DNA of 37,621 nt from Acidobacteriota bacterium (lineage in GTDB: Bacteria; Acidobacteriota; Thermoanaerobaculia; Thermoanaerobaculales; Sulfomarinibacteraceae), in assembly GCA_015493585.1 (NCBI GenBank), contig WGCW01000124.1, forward strand, positions 1 to 37,621, written 5' to 3'. Position 1 is the first letter of the stretch. Every line of letters starts with the position of its first letter. The notes under the pieces are model-generated. The model made no database searches, was not told the origin of the DNA, and saw nothing but the letters and a program-made list of their open reading frames with translations. Shown here piece by piece: positions 17,129 through 25,091 of the stretch. The translations under genes and the position numbers were made by a program.

Positions 17129-17522
17129 GCTCTGCTGGTAACGACCGTTCCAGGAAATGGGTCAGGGCGTGCACCTCGGGGACCGTTACCCGCCCGTCGT
17201 CGAGGATCCGCTGCACTCTTCCAAGAAACTGTCCCATCCGTTTCGTGTCATCCGGCCGGTGGCCCACGGCCGTGAAGAACCGGTTGAGATCGTTCTCCAG
17301 ACGGGCGCGGTCGGCTGCCGGCAAATCCTGCGGCAGCGACTGCTCAAGACGCGCCCGTGCCCGCCGCATCGTCCAGCGAACACCGGGATTGAGGAAGATG
17401 AAGCCAACGAACAGCATGAGCGCGAGGAGGACGACAGTCCCAATACAACCGGCCCGAGCTGGTCCACCGAACCGGTCCTTCCGGCTTGCTTGAGGCGCCA
17501 CATTCCACGGTTTTGAGGTCAT
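17115..17522 (-). CDS. small single-pass membrane protein, unknown
   Basis: This 135-residue protein has one transmembrane helix ([20 protein letters not shown], about 26-45), a short basic N-terminal part and a charged helical C-terminal domain rich in Arg, Leu and Glu ([25 protein letters not shown]). No known family is recognised. The ATG at 17522 overlaps the stop of the HD-GYP gene as ATGA, and its end overlaps uvrB by 14 bases, so all three are very likely co-translated. A longer frame from 17597 lies inside the HD-GYP gene and is rejected. The helical tail could sit in the cytoplasm. Role unknown. Confidence 0.82.
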   Translation of the reverse strand: MTSKPWNVAPQASRKDRFGGPARAGCIGTVVLLALMLFVGFIFLNPGVRWTMRRARARLEQSLPQDLPAADRARLENDLNRFFTAVGHRPDDTKRMGQFLGRVQRILDDGRVTVPEVHALTHFLERSLPAEHADD

Positions 17523-18508
17523 TGTTGGGCGTGCACGTGCAGCTTCCCCGACTTGACGAGGTTTGTGAAGACGTGGACGATCGCCGGATCCCACCATGCC
17601 TTGTTGACGGTTTCATCGTGGATAATCTCGAGCGCCTGTGAAACCGGGAGGGCACGGCGGTAACACCTGTCGCTGGTCAGGGCGTCGAAAACGTCCGTCA
17701 CTTGGAAGACCCGGGCCAGCAGCGGAATTTCCTCGCCCCTGAGGCCGTCTGGATATCCGGAGCCGTCCCAATGCTCGTGGTGGTAACGAATGATCGGCAA
17801 TACGTGACGCAACGTCCGCAGCGGCTGGCAAATCTCGACGCCGATAATGACGTGGCGCCGCATGATTTCACGTTCTTCATCGGTCAGCGGCCCCGGCTTG
17901 AGAAGCACGGCGTCTGGGATGCCGACCTTACCGATGTCGTGGAGGTAGCCACCTCGCTCAAGTGCGACGATGGCGTCCTGATCAAGGTCGAGCGCGCGCC
18001 CCAGCTCAGAGGCCATCCGGCTGAGCCGGTCGCAGTGTTCGCCGGTGCCCTCGTCGCGGGCCTCGATGACCTTGGCGATGGAAAAAACGACGCGCTCGGC
18101 TGAATCCAGGTCCTCGGTCAGCCTGCGGAAACGAACGAGGTTCCTGACCCGGACCTCGAGCTCCGTGAGATCACACGGCTTGTGGAGGAAATCGGTGGCG
18201 CCTGCTTCCAGCCCTTTCAGGCGGCCCTCGCGGCTCGTCTCACCTGTGAGGAAGACCACAGGGATCAGCGCCGTGGCTTCCGTGTTCGTGAGACGCTGAC
18301 ACACCTCGTAGCCGTCCATTCCCGGCATGTGCACGTCGAGCAAGATAACGTCCGGCTGCCGTTCGGCAGCGAGTGTCAGGGCCGTCTCGCCATCGAGACT
18401 CTGCCAAACGTCGTACCCGAGCTCTCCAAGAGCGATGGCGAGCGCCTCGAGCGCGGCGGGGTCATCGTCGACGGCAAGAACGGATCCGCGGCTATCGTCT
18501 TGTGTCAC
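17519..18508 (-). CDS. response regulator with HD-GYP phosphodiesterase domain
   Basis: An N-terminal REC domain (about 8-125; VDDD acid cluster, phospho-acceptor Asp in ILLDVHMPGMDG at about 58, KP switch in FLHKPCDL) is joined to an HD-GYP domain (about 140-325). HD-GYP proteins hydrolyse cyclic-di-GMP, and the diagnostic YLHDIGKVGIPD and HHEHWDGSGYPDGLRG are intact. Length 329 residues from GTG 18508, or 335 from ATG 18526. I prefer GTG because TACACT lies six bases upstream of it and no ribosome site precedes either codon, but the choice is uncertain. No histidine kinase is in the window. Its end overlaps the next gene by ATGA. Confidence 0.93.
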   Translation of the reverse strand: MTQDDSRGSVLAVDDDPAALEALAIALGELGYDVWQSLDGETALTLAAERQPDVILLDVHMPGMDGYEVCQRLTNTEATALIPVVFLTGETSREGRLKGLEAGATDFLHKPCDLTELEVRVRNLVRFRRLTEDLDSAERVVFSIAKVIEARDEGTGEHCDRLSRMASELGRALDLDQDAIVALERGGYLHDIGKVGIPDAVLLKPGPLTDEEREIMRRHVIIGVEICQPLRTLRHVLPIIRYHHEHWDGSGYPDGLRGEEIPLLARVFQVTDVFDALTSDRCYRRALPVSQALEIIHDETVNKAWWDPAIVHVFTNLVKSGKLHVHAQQ

Positions 18509-18514
18509 CCAACC

Positions 18515-18520
18515 AGTGTA
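18515..18520 (-). promoter_or_regulatory. -10-like TACACT before the HD-GYP gene
   Basis: On the minus strand TACACT, then GGTTGG, then GTG at 18508. It has the same six-base spacing as at htrA, rsgA and the pentapeptide gene. It would give the HD-GYP/uvrB block its own leaderless promoter downstream of the eRF1-like gene. If the true start is ATG 18526, this hexamer is inside the gene. Confidence 0.35.
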
Positions 18521-18635
18521 ACGCATACGACAATCTCAGAAGGCGTTGCGTGTGCGGGCGGACGGCGTAGGACTGGAAAAGGGGCAGGAGCCCTCCCGCC
18601 CGCTGGCTCGTCTGCCGGCTGGGGGCACGTGGTGC

Positions 18636-19760
18636 TCAGTACCTGAGAAGGGCGGCGATTTCATCGACCTCCTTGAGCTTCTTCGCTGCCGGTCCGTCAA
18701 CGACCTCGACCTGCCCGCCCATGCCGATCGTGGCTTGGGTCAGCCGGTCGACGAGATGGTCGACCGGCTTGGTTGATGCACCGCAGAGCTGGCACTTCTG
18801 GTCAGGATGCGCGGCGATGGCACCGCAGGCAGGACACTCGGCACCGCTGGCCTCCAGCCCCTTGACATAGAAGAGCTTCCAGATCCGGCCCTGGTTTGCG
18901 GCCTCGATGACCGGTTCCATACCCGCGATCGCCTTGCCCCCTTCGTGCAGCTCGGAGAAGAGCCCTTCGACCTGTTCGAGCTCCTGTTCACGTTCGATCT
19001 CTCGCTGCGTTTCAATGGTCCGTTCAAGGACCTCCTGAGGTGCAGCGGAGACGGACATGCTCAGTGTCTTGACCAGCTTCCCGTGGAGTCGCGTGGGGAG
19101 GAGACGGGCAAGCTCCGAGGCGGCTTCCGTCGGCCCAGCTACGAGGAGCCTGTCGAAGGGCGTTCTCAGGGACAGATCGTAGAGCGCGTCGACGACACGT
19201 TTCACGTGGAGAGTGACCTCATGCTCGTGCCGGCGCTGAAAACGCTTCTGGGACCACCAGTGGTCCGTTCCGGTCGTTTGGGTTTTCATCGAGGTGGGCG
19301 AAATCAGGTCGGTATGCTCGGTGATTTCGCCCATGAAGACTGTGAAGATCCTCGCCCGGTTCTTGTCGGAGAGGACAACGGCGTACCGTTCATGCTCGTC
19401 CAGCGCTTCGACGATTGGGCGAAGATGCGCACCCCGTCTCCAGTGAACGGAGGGGGGCATCGCGACGCGGACCTGATGCACCTCGGCAAGCTCCTTCGAG
19501 GGGTTGACAACGACGAGGGCGGTCCGGCCGCTCGGTTCCATGTCTGTGATCACACGCATGGCGCGCTCGGCGGCCTCGGACAGCTCCGGATCGTCCGGGT
19601 TGGCAGACCTGAGCTCTTTGAGCATCGCCTCCGCCTGGGTTTCGAACCCGCGCCGCCGGTTCGACGCCTTATTCTGGTCGATATCCAGGTACATTGTCAG
19701 GGTCTTTGGTTCTCCTTCGGTGAGCCGGCGCAACCGCCGCAGAACAGCACGATCGATCAT
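18636..19760 (-). CDS. eRF1-like protein, baeRF/Vms1-type ribosome-rescue candidate
   Basis: This 374-residue protein has the three-part plan of archaeo-eukaryotic release factor 1 relatives found in bacteria. The N-terminal domain is at about 1-115. The middle domain (about 122-205) contains HWWSQKRFQRRHEH, where Gln171 could stand in for the Gln of the eRF1 GGQ loop. The C-terminal domain (about 205-374) carries a zinc ribbon (Cys309, Cys312, Cys323, Cys326) and the eRF1-like ending VEVVDG...DEIAALLRY. Relatives hydrolyse peptidyl-tRNA on stalled ribosomes. Whether this one does is inference. GGGAGG lies before the ATG at 19760. It follows the methylase gene by 74 bases. Confidence 0.75.
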   Translation of the reverse strand: MIDRAVLRRLRRLTEGEPKTLTMYLDIDQNKASNRRRGFETQAEAMLKELRSANPDDPELSEAAERAMRVITDMEPSGRTALVVVNPSKELAEVHQVRVAMPPSVHWRRGAHLRPIVEALDEHERYAVVLSDKNRARIFTVFMGEITEHTDLISPTSMKTQTTGTDHWWSQKRFQRRHEHEVTLHVKRVVDALYDLSLRTPFDRLLVAGPTEAASELARLLPTRLHGKLVKTLSMSVSAAPQEVLERTIETQREIEREQELEQVEGLFSELHEGGKAIAGMEPVIEAANQGRIWKLFYVKGLEASGAECPACGAIAAHPDQKCQLCGASTKPVDHLVDRLTQATIGMGGQVEVVDGPAAKKLKEVDEIAALLRY

Positions 19761-19834
19761 GTGAACCTCCCTGTCATAAGGTTAGCCTCGCGATCAGCCT
19801 CAGAGGACATACACCGTGCGAGGGCCGTTCATCT

Positions 19835-20626
19835 TCATTCCCTCATCTCCAATATAGGTTCTCCCGACCAGGTCCGCAGCAGGATCGTCTGCAGCACGAT
19901 GCCGGCGGCAACGGCGACGTTGAGAGATTCGATTCCACGTTCGAGCGGGATGCTGACCGTTCCATCCGCAAGCTCGAGCGCCTCCACGGTAAGCCCCCGG
20001 CCTTCAGAGCCGAAGAGAAGGAGACAGGGGAATCGTGGCCTCCAGGATGCGAGCTCAGTTCCTCCCGTAGCGGTCGCCCACGCACTGCCCCCCCGCTCAT
20101 GAACACGCATCCCGGCGTCCTTGGCGGTGACGTTGCGCTCGATGGGGATCCGGAATACAGCGCCTGCAGCCCCACGGACTGCAAGCGGAGAGAATGGGTC
20201 GGCGCATTGCGGAGAAAGGAGGACGGCTGATGCACCAAGCGCCGCCGCGGCACGAATGATGGCACCGGCATTGCCGGGATCTTGAACATGATCGAGGTAG
20301 ACGCCCACGCCGCGCCGGGCGGACCATCGCGCATGTTGTGGTTCGGGAACGATAGCGACCGCGCCCTGAGGGTGCCGGGTTGGCGCAAGATCTTCCATGA
20401 CGGTTGGCGCAACGGTCCAAACCGTTTTGGCCTTGCGGACCCAGGTTTCGTCAATGATCCCTTCAGCGAGATCCTCGGAAAGGAAGAGCTCCACGAGCGG
20501 AATCTCCCACCGGACGAGATCCCGGATGATCCGGAGACCATCGACGATCACAACACCTTCGGGACGCCGGCGAATCTGGGCGCGCAGCTCCTTGAGCCGT
20601 GCGCTGTGCCGGCCAAGCGGTTTCAT
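19835..20626 (-). CDS. TrmH/SpoU-family RNA 2'-O-ribose methyltransferase
   Basis: This 263-residue SPOUT methyltransferase uses SAM to methylate ribose 2'-OH in rRNA or tRNA. An L30e-like N-terminal part (about 10-85, VVIVDGLRIIRDL) is followed by the knotted catalytic domain with motif 1 DHVQDPGNAGAIIRAA, motif 2 LLFGSEGRGL and motif 3 SIPLERGIESLNVAVAAGI. All are intact. The layout fits RlmB/TrmH-like 23S rRNA enzymes; exact target unknown. ATG 20626 has AGGAGGTG six bases upstream. Longer frames (from 20701) collide with the divergent aminotransferase and are rejected. It is probably first in the array ending in uvrB. Confidence 0.93.
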   Translation of the reverse strand: MKPLGRHSARLKELRAQIRRRPEGVVIVDGLRIIRDLVRWEIPLVELFLSEDLAEGIIDETWVRKAKTVWTVAPTVMEDLAPTRHPQGAVAIVPEPQHARWSARRGVGVYLDHVQDPGNAGAIIRAAAALGASAVLLSPQCADPFSPLAVRGAAGAVFRIPIERNVTAKDAGMRVHERGGSAWATATGGTELASWRPRFPCLLLFGSEGRGLTVEALELADGTVSIPLERGIESLNVAVAAGIVLQTILLRTWSGEPILEMRE

Positions 20627-20642
20627 GGGACACCTCCTCGTA

Positions 20643-20671
20643 TTGAGCATTGTACCGGCTTCTGGCATGAT
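20643..20671 (+). promoter_or_regulatory. candidate aminotransferase promoter
   Basis: TTGAGC (20643-20648), 17-base spacer, CATGAT (20666-20671), then ATG at 20679 seven bases later. Four of six consensus bases match in each hexamer. No Shine-Dalgarno precedes any of the clustered ATGs, which fits a leaderless or near-leaderless message. Low confidence. Confidence 0.3.
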
Positions 20672-20678
20672 GCACCCT

Positions 20679-21845
20679 ATGCACATGAACCACCTTCTCA
20701 TGCAAGTTCACATGTCCCCAACCGCCGCCGTCATGGCCGAGGCCCGCCGGCTGCAACGCGCAGGCGAAACAGTGCTCGATCTTGGCGCTGGCCAGCCTGA
20801 CTTCGATACGCCACGTGAGATCCGGCAGGCCGCCGCGAGGGCCATCGAGGCCGGGCATACCCGCTACACACAAACCGAAGGCATTCCAGAGCTGCGGACG
20901 GCCGTGGCCGAACGGATGAGCCAACGCGGCGGCGTTCCGGTCGATCCTGGCCGGGTCGTGATCACCAACGGGGCGAAGCATGCTCTGGCGCTGATGTGCC
21001 TGGCGATGCTGGAACCCGGCGATGAGGTGATCGTGTTGTCGCCGTACTGGGTTTCGTTCCCCGAGATGGTGCGTCTCGCTGGGGGACATCCGGTGATCGT
21101 CCCATGTGAGGCGGGCCGGGGATTCCATCCCAATGTGGCATCCATCATGGACCAATGGGGGCCGAAGACCAGACTCCTGATCTTGAACTTCCCGAACAAC
21201 CCCTCCGGTGCTGCCCTCGTCCAGGATGAGCTGGACGCCATCGTTGAGGCTGTGGCCCAGCGCGGAGGCGTCGTTGTCTCTGACGAGACGTACGAGGATC
21301 TCGTCTTTGATGGAAGACCCCACGCCACGGCGGTCCCGTGGCTCGAGCGTGCGCCCGAACACGTCGCCATCGTTGGCTCGGCGTCGAAGTCGTACGCGAT
21401 GACCGGATGGCGAATCGGCTGGGCCGTGGGCCAGCCGGAGCTCATGAACGCCGTCACACGCTTCATGTCGCACACGACATCGAACGCATGCTCCATCTCG
21501 CAGTATGCAGCCCTGGCAGCCCTGACCGGTCCCCAGGATGCCGTCGAGGCGATGCGCAACGAGTATCAGGCGCGACGGGACCTCGTCGTTGGCGCGCTCA
21601 ATGAGATCCCCGGCGTTGCGTGCTCGATGCCGGAGGGCGCCTTCTACGCCTTTCCCCGGATTCTCTCCTCGCCCGATTCTACGTCCTTTGCACAAGAGCT
21701 CTTGCGGACGAAGCGAGTGGCAGTGGTTCCAGGAGCCGCGTTCGGTGTCGAAGGCGCCATTCGGATCAGTTTCGCCTGCAGCCGCGAGACCCTGATCGAA
21801 GCCGCCACGCGGATCGCCGAATTCGTCACGGAAAAGGGTGCGTAG
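20679..21845 (+). CDS. class I/II PLP-dependent aminotransferase
   Basis: This 388-residue fold-type I enzyme resembles the aspartate aminotransferase (AAT-I) group, moving an amino group between an amino acid and a 2-oxo acid in the cytoplasm. Visible are VLDLGAGQPDFDTP, YTQTEGIPELR, ITNGAKHAL, LNFPNNPSG, VSDETYEDL and the PLP lysine in GSASKSYAMTGWRIGW (Lys237 from this start), then the carboxylate-binding Arg in RISFACS. Candidate in-frame ATGs are 20667, 20670, 20679, 20685 and 20700. None has a ribosome site, so the exact start is open. Substrate specificity cannot be read. Divergent from the methylase gene. Confidence 0.95.
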   Translation: MHMNHLLMQVHMSPTAAVMAEARRLQRAGETVLDLGAGQPDFDTPREIRQAAARAIEAGHTRYTQTEGIPELRTAVAERMSQRGGVPVDPGRVVITNGAKHALALMCLAMLEPGDEVIVLSPYWVSFPEMVRLAGGHPVIVPCEAGRGFHPNVASIMDQWGPKTRLLILNFPNNPSGAALVQDELDAIVEAVAQRGGVVVSDETYEDLVFDGRPHATAVPWLERAPEHVAIVGSASKSYAMTGWRIGWAVGQPELMNAVTRFMSHTTSNACSISQYAALAALTGPQDAVEAMRNEYQARRDLVVGALNEIPGVACSMPEGAFYAFPRILSSPDSTSFAQELLRTKRVAVVPGAAFGVEGAIRISFACSRETLIEAATRIAEFVTEKGA

Positions 21846-21854
21846 TCTGCCAAG

Positions 21855-21873
21855 ACCCGGGAGGTTCCCGGGT
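21855..21873. terminator. bidirectional hairpin between convergent genes
   Basis: ACCCGGGA-GGT-TCCCGGGT is a perfect 8-bp stem with a 3-base loop in the 27-base gap between the aminotransferase and the membrane-protein gene, touching the stop codon of the latter. No T-tract. Its position suggests a shared terminator. Confidence 0.5.
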
Positions 21874-22808
21874 TACGCGACCGCCTCGTGTGCGTCAGCT
21901 TCGTGATCAGCGGGCTTTGGTGCGGGTGCAGGAGCTTTCTCCTCTTCCGCCTGCATGATGAGACCAGAGACGGGGGCGAATGAGAGGTAGAGCGCGACCC
22001 AGCAGAACGCGGCCAAAAGGGCGAGGAGCACGCCGGCGGCAAGTCCCCCCGGTGTTCCCCTCATTGCCTGAACGTGCAGCTTCAGGAGCACCGGTGCCAC
22101 GGTGAAAACCTCACCGGCGACACCCCACAGGAGCACCGTTCCCAGCGAGCGCACCGGCTGACGGAACACGCCACCAAAACCCCGGAGCCATGCGACGACC
22201 GCCGACCGCCGGTTGGGCCGCGCCAGCTCCCACGCCCCGCGGAGCGTGGCAGTCCAGCAGATCCAGCTGACGATGATGGCAAGGCCGATCGCCGCCAGCT
22301 CCAGGTTGACCATCCTGGTTTCGGCGAGGTGACGCCGGGCAGCGTGGGCCGCGGCGAACAGCGGAACTGTGACGCCGGTCCCGAGAAGGACGAGTCCGGC
22401 CAGCGCTGTCAGTGAGAGGCGAGCGTACCGCCACCAGCGCAGCACGCCGTACCCGGCGATCTCGCCCAGCCGCACCGGCCTCCCCGTCGCCCAGACCCCC
22501 CACGACGCGACGCCGGCATGCCAGGCGACTGTCCACGCCCACAGAGCGGCTAGAGCCGTGACGATCCATACAGCCAAGGCCGGTCCCGCGGTGTGGACCG
22601 CCTGCATCAGAATCAGCGGGAGGTCGGCCTGCGCGCCGGCTGACGTTGGAAGGGAGCCAAGAACGCGCCCCAGAAATCCGTGGGCGATCATCCATCCCGG
22701 AACGGCCAACACCAGCGGCACGATCCAAACCGCGAGCACGACGCGCCAAAGGCGCAACGCGTTGTGAAAACCCCAGGCCGGCGAAACAGTGGTGTCATGA
22801 ACGCTCAT
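21873..22808 (-). CDS. polytopic membrane protein, unknown
   Basis: This 311-residue protein has about six hydrophobic segments (VVLAVWIVPLVLAVPG, LAVWIVTALAALWAWTVAW, LTALAGLVLLGTGVTVPLF, LAAIGLAIIVSWICWTA, VLLWGVAGEVF, LAAGVLLALLAAFCWVALYL) and a hydrophilic Ala/Pro/Glu-rich tail. No conserved family motif is recognised. ATG 22808 lies one base past the stop of the peptidase gene, with GGAG upstream, so it is translated with the peptidase. It probably sits in the inner membrane. It could help export or regulate the peptidase, but that is a guess from position alone. Confidence 0.8.
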   Translation of the reverse strand: MSVHDTTVSPAWGFHNALRLWRVVLAVWIVPLVLAVPGWMIAHGFLGRVLGSLPTSAGAQADLPLILMQAVHTAGPALAVWIVTALAALWAWTVAWHAGVASWGVWATGRPVRLGEIAGYGVLRWWRYARLSLTALAGLVLLGTGVTVPLFAAAHAARRHLAETRMVNLELAAIGLAIIVSWICWTATLRGAWELARPNRRSAVVAWLRGFGGVFRQPVRSLGTVLLWGVAGEVFTVAPVLLKLHVQAMRGTPGGLAAGVLLALLAAFCWVALYLSFAPVSGLIMQAEEEKAPAPAPKPADHEADAHEAVA

Positions 22809-22809
22809 C

Positions 22810-24993
22810 TCAACTCCACGGAAGCTCAAGAAGGTTCAACAGGTGGGCTGGTGCCAGAATCGCCCAGAGGCGGTGAGAAACGGCGCCTGGCAGCCGGTGA
22901 TCACTCCAGTAGTTGTCGGTCCGGTTGGTTTCGAGGAGCCACTGATCGTCCGGATCGATGATGACCTGCTTGAGCCGCTGGGGCGACTCGATCGTCCAGA
23001 CCGTCCACCGTGTGGTGCTGTCCCATGTCCGAAAGGTCTTGGAGCCATCGGCCCAGATCATCTCGACCTTGACCGGTCCGATGAACGATCCGGGGCGGCC
23101 GAGGGACACCTTGACGTTCCAGCGGTTCTTGGGCGCCATCTTCGTGGATTTGCTGTGCGGGGACCCCGCGGCGGCCTTGGCGGGCTGAGGAGACGGTGTA
23201 GCGGGGTCCTTCTTCGTGGACGCACCGGCACTGGTTGGGGCGGCAACCCAGCCGGTTCCGGTCCACCGGTACCCCTTGAGCTTCTTGATCCGGTGCTGCC
23301 GGACACCGAGGATGCTCCAATCGGCCTTCTCCTCGGCCCGGAACGCCTGTTTGAAGAACCAGCCGTAGTCGGCGCCGGCCACCTCGTTGAACGTCTTGAA
23401 GAAATCGTCGCCGCACGGGTGGCGAAAGCGGAACCGTTCGGCATAGGTGCGCATGGCAGTTGCGAAGGTCGAGGGCCCAACGAGGTTTCTCAGCGTTTCG
23501 AGAGCAACGGCCGTTTTCTGATAACTCGCCGTGAAATAGTCCCTGCGTGCTCGAAACTTCCATGAGTACCGGTCGATTTGGACGGGAAGCTTCCGGAACA
23601 GCAGTGCCATGCGGTCGGACACCCACGGTTTGAACCACGGCACATCGGGGGCCAGGTGGTCCTTCATGACTGCCGCCTCACACGACGCTTCGGCGAAGCT
23701 GTTGAACCCCTCGTCGAGCCAGGCCTCCTCGAACTCGTTTGACGCCAACATGCCATAAAAATACTGATGACCAAACTCATGGATCGTCACGATCTCGATG
23801 AGAGGTGCCCATTTCGCCGGCGGATAGAGCATCCAGCGGCTTGCCCCGGTCGTAATGAACGTCGGATACTCCATGCCACCGGCTTCCCGGGCGGTCACCG
23901 GCGGTGAAACGATCGTCAGCTGGGGGTACGGGTAGGGACCGTAGTGCAGCCCGTACCACGCCATCGCCAGGCGCGCCGCATTGAGCATCCGGTTGGCGAG
24001 GGCGACTTGGGACCGGGGGATCAGCAGGCGCAGGCGAACTGGTGGGAGCTGGAGATCCGCCGTGCTTCTGTGGAGCAGCTTCGCGACGTTTTCCAGCCAA
24101 TCGCGCGGTACATCCCGCGTCGGATCAAATTTCTGGGTGATCACAGCCATCAACGAGGCCGGGGCCGCCGTCCAGGCAAAGTCGTGCACTCGAGGATCGC
24201 GGAAGGTGACGCGGATTTCGCGGGAAGTTCCCTCCGCGATCTTCTCGCGTCCAACCTCGACACCGCCCCCGCCAACGACCCAACCATCGGGAATGGTCAC
24301 CGAGACGTTGTACGTTCCAAAATCGGAGTAGAACTCTGAGTTGGCGTGAAACTGATGGCAGTTCCACGCTGCCGATGTTCGTCCACGGACGCCCACCCCC
24401 TCGTAGACGCCCAGTTTCGGGAACCACTGGCCGACGAGGTAGAACTGACCGGCCCAGCCGGTTCGTGCGATGACCTTCGGGAGCTGTGCGAGGAAATGGA
24501 GATGGATCGTCACCGACGCGCCAGGCTTGACGGCAAATGGCAACGTGACCTTGGCGACCGTGAAATCATCCGGATTTCCATCGTCCGGACGTTCAAACGT
24601 CAGCCGCGGCATAAGGTCGGTACCATCATCGAGCGTGAGAGCCGTGATGCGGGTCCATCCCCAGGAGTGGTGTTTGACCTTGCCGCCCCGCAGACTGTTC
24701 CCGTCCAGCTCCTTCATGAAGGTGCTCTTCGAACTGGCGAAGGCGTTGAGATAGAGGTGCCACCAGAGCTCGTTGGTCGGTGTACGTGTCCGGTTTGTCC
24801 AGTGGACGACCTCGGTGCCATCGAGACGGTGAGAGGCCGGCTCGAGCTTGACCTGAATGTCGTAATCGACCGTATCGGCCTGCTGGCCTGCCGGCGTTGT
24901 GCCCTGCGTCGCAGCCGTGCCAGTGAAGGCCGTCAGGACAGCGCACAGGAAGGCGAGTGTGGTTCTTATGACATATGCCAATCGTTTTCCCAT
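22810..24993 (-). CDS. secreted M1-type (gluzincin) metallopeptidase
   Basis: This 727-residue protein has a signal peptide (about 1-28), an M1-like N-terminal beta domain and a thermolysin-like catalytic domain. Motifs are the substrate-binding AGGMEYP (GAMEN equivalent) and zinc site HEFGHQ (about residue 405), with the third ligand Glu in EEAWLDEGFNSF, the HExxH-x18-E layout. All metal and catalytic residues are present. After about residue 600 comes a Pro/Ala/Lys-rich linker and a beta-sandwich tail (WNVKVSLGRPG). The family cleaves N-terminal residues of peptides. ATG 24993 has GGGAG upstream; frames from 25041 are rejected. Confidence 0.93.
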   Translation of the reverse strand: MGKRLAYVIRTTLAFLCAVLTAFTGTAATQGTTPAGQQADTVDYDIQVKLEPASHRLDGTEVVHWTNRTRTPTNELWWHLYLNAFASSKSTFMKELDGNSLRGGKVKHHSWGWTRITALTLDDGTDLMPRLTFERPDDGNPDDFTVAKVTLPFAVKPGASVTIHLHFLAQLPKVIARTGWAGQFYLVGQWFPKLGVYEGVGVRGRTSAAWNCHQFHANSEFYSDFGTYNVSVTIPDGWVVGGGGVEVGREKIAEGTSREIRVTFRDPRVHDFAWTAAPASLMAVITQKFDPTRDVPRDWLENVAKLLHRSTADLQLPPVRLRLLIPRSQVALANRMLNAARLAMAWYGLHYGPYPYPQLTIVSPPVTAREAGGMEYPTFITTGASRWMLYPPAKWAPLIEIVTIHEFGHQYFYGMLASNEFEEAWLDEGFNSFAEASCEAAVMKDHLAPDVPWFKPWVSDRMALLFRKLPVQIDRYSWKFRARRDYFTASYQKTAVALETLRNLVGPSTFATAMRTYAERFRFRHPCGDDFFKTFNEVAGADYGWFFKQAFRAEEKADWSILGVRQHRIKKLKGYRWTGTGWVAAPTSAGASTKKDPATPSPQPAKAAAGSPHSKSTKMAPKNRWNVKVSLGRPGSFIGPVKVEMIWADGSKTFRTWDSTTRWTVWTIESPQRLKQVIIDPDDQWLLETNRTDNYWSDHRLPGAVSHRLWAILAPAHLLNLLELPWS

Positions 24994-25002
24994 GATCACG
25001 CT

Positions 25003-25034
25003 CCCGCCACATTGTGGCATAACTCTGTGGCGGG
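25003..25034. promoter_or_regulatory. inverted repeat in divergent promoter region
   Basis: CCCGCCACA at 25003-25011 and its exact complement TGTGGCGGG at 25026-25034 are separated by 14 bases, in the 98-base gap between the divergent peptidase and small secreted-protein genes. The inner part adds CCACATTGTGG. It could be a regulator binding site shared by both promoters, or an mRNA leader hairpin for the peptidase. On the plus strand a -10-like TATATT lies downstream, near 25053. Confidence 0.45.
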
Positions 25035-25091
25035 TGAGCACCCAGGGGCATATATTGAGAATGGGGATGAGAGGAAAGGGGGGATGGCAAG

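Noticed and set aside
18710-18717. GGQ tripeptide in the eRF1-like protein (residues 348-350)
   Set aside because: It falls in the C-terminal domain just before the VEVVDG strand, not in the middle-domain catalytic loop where GGQ acts, so I treat it as coincidence.
20660-20680. sigma54 promoter (TGGCATGATGCA)
   Set aside because: The distance between the GG and GC elements is too short for sigma54; a sigma70-type reading fits better.
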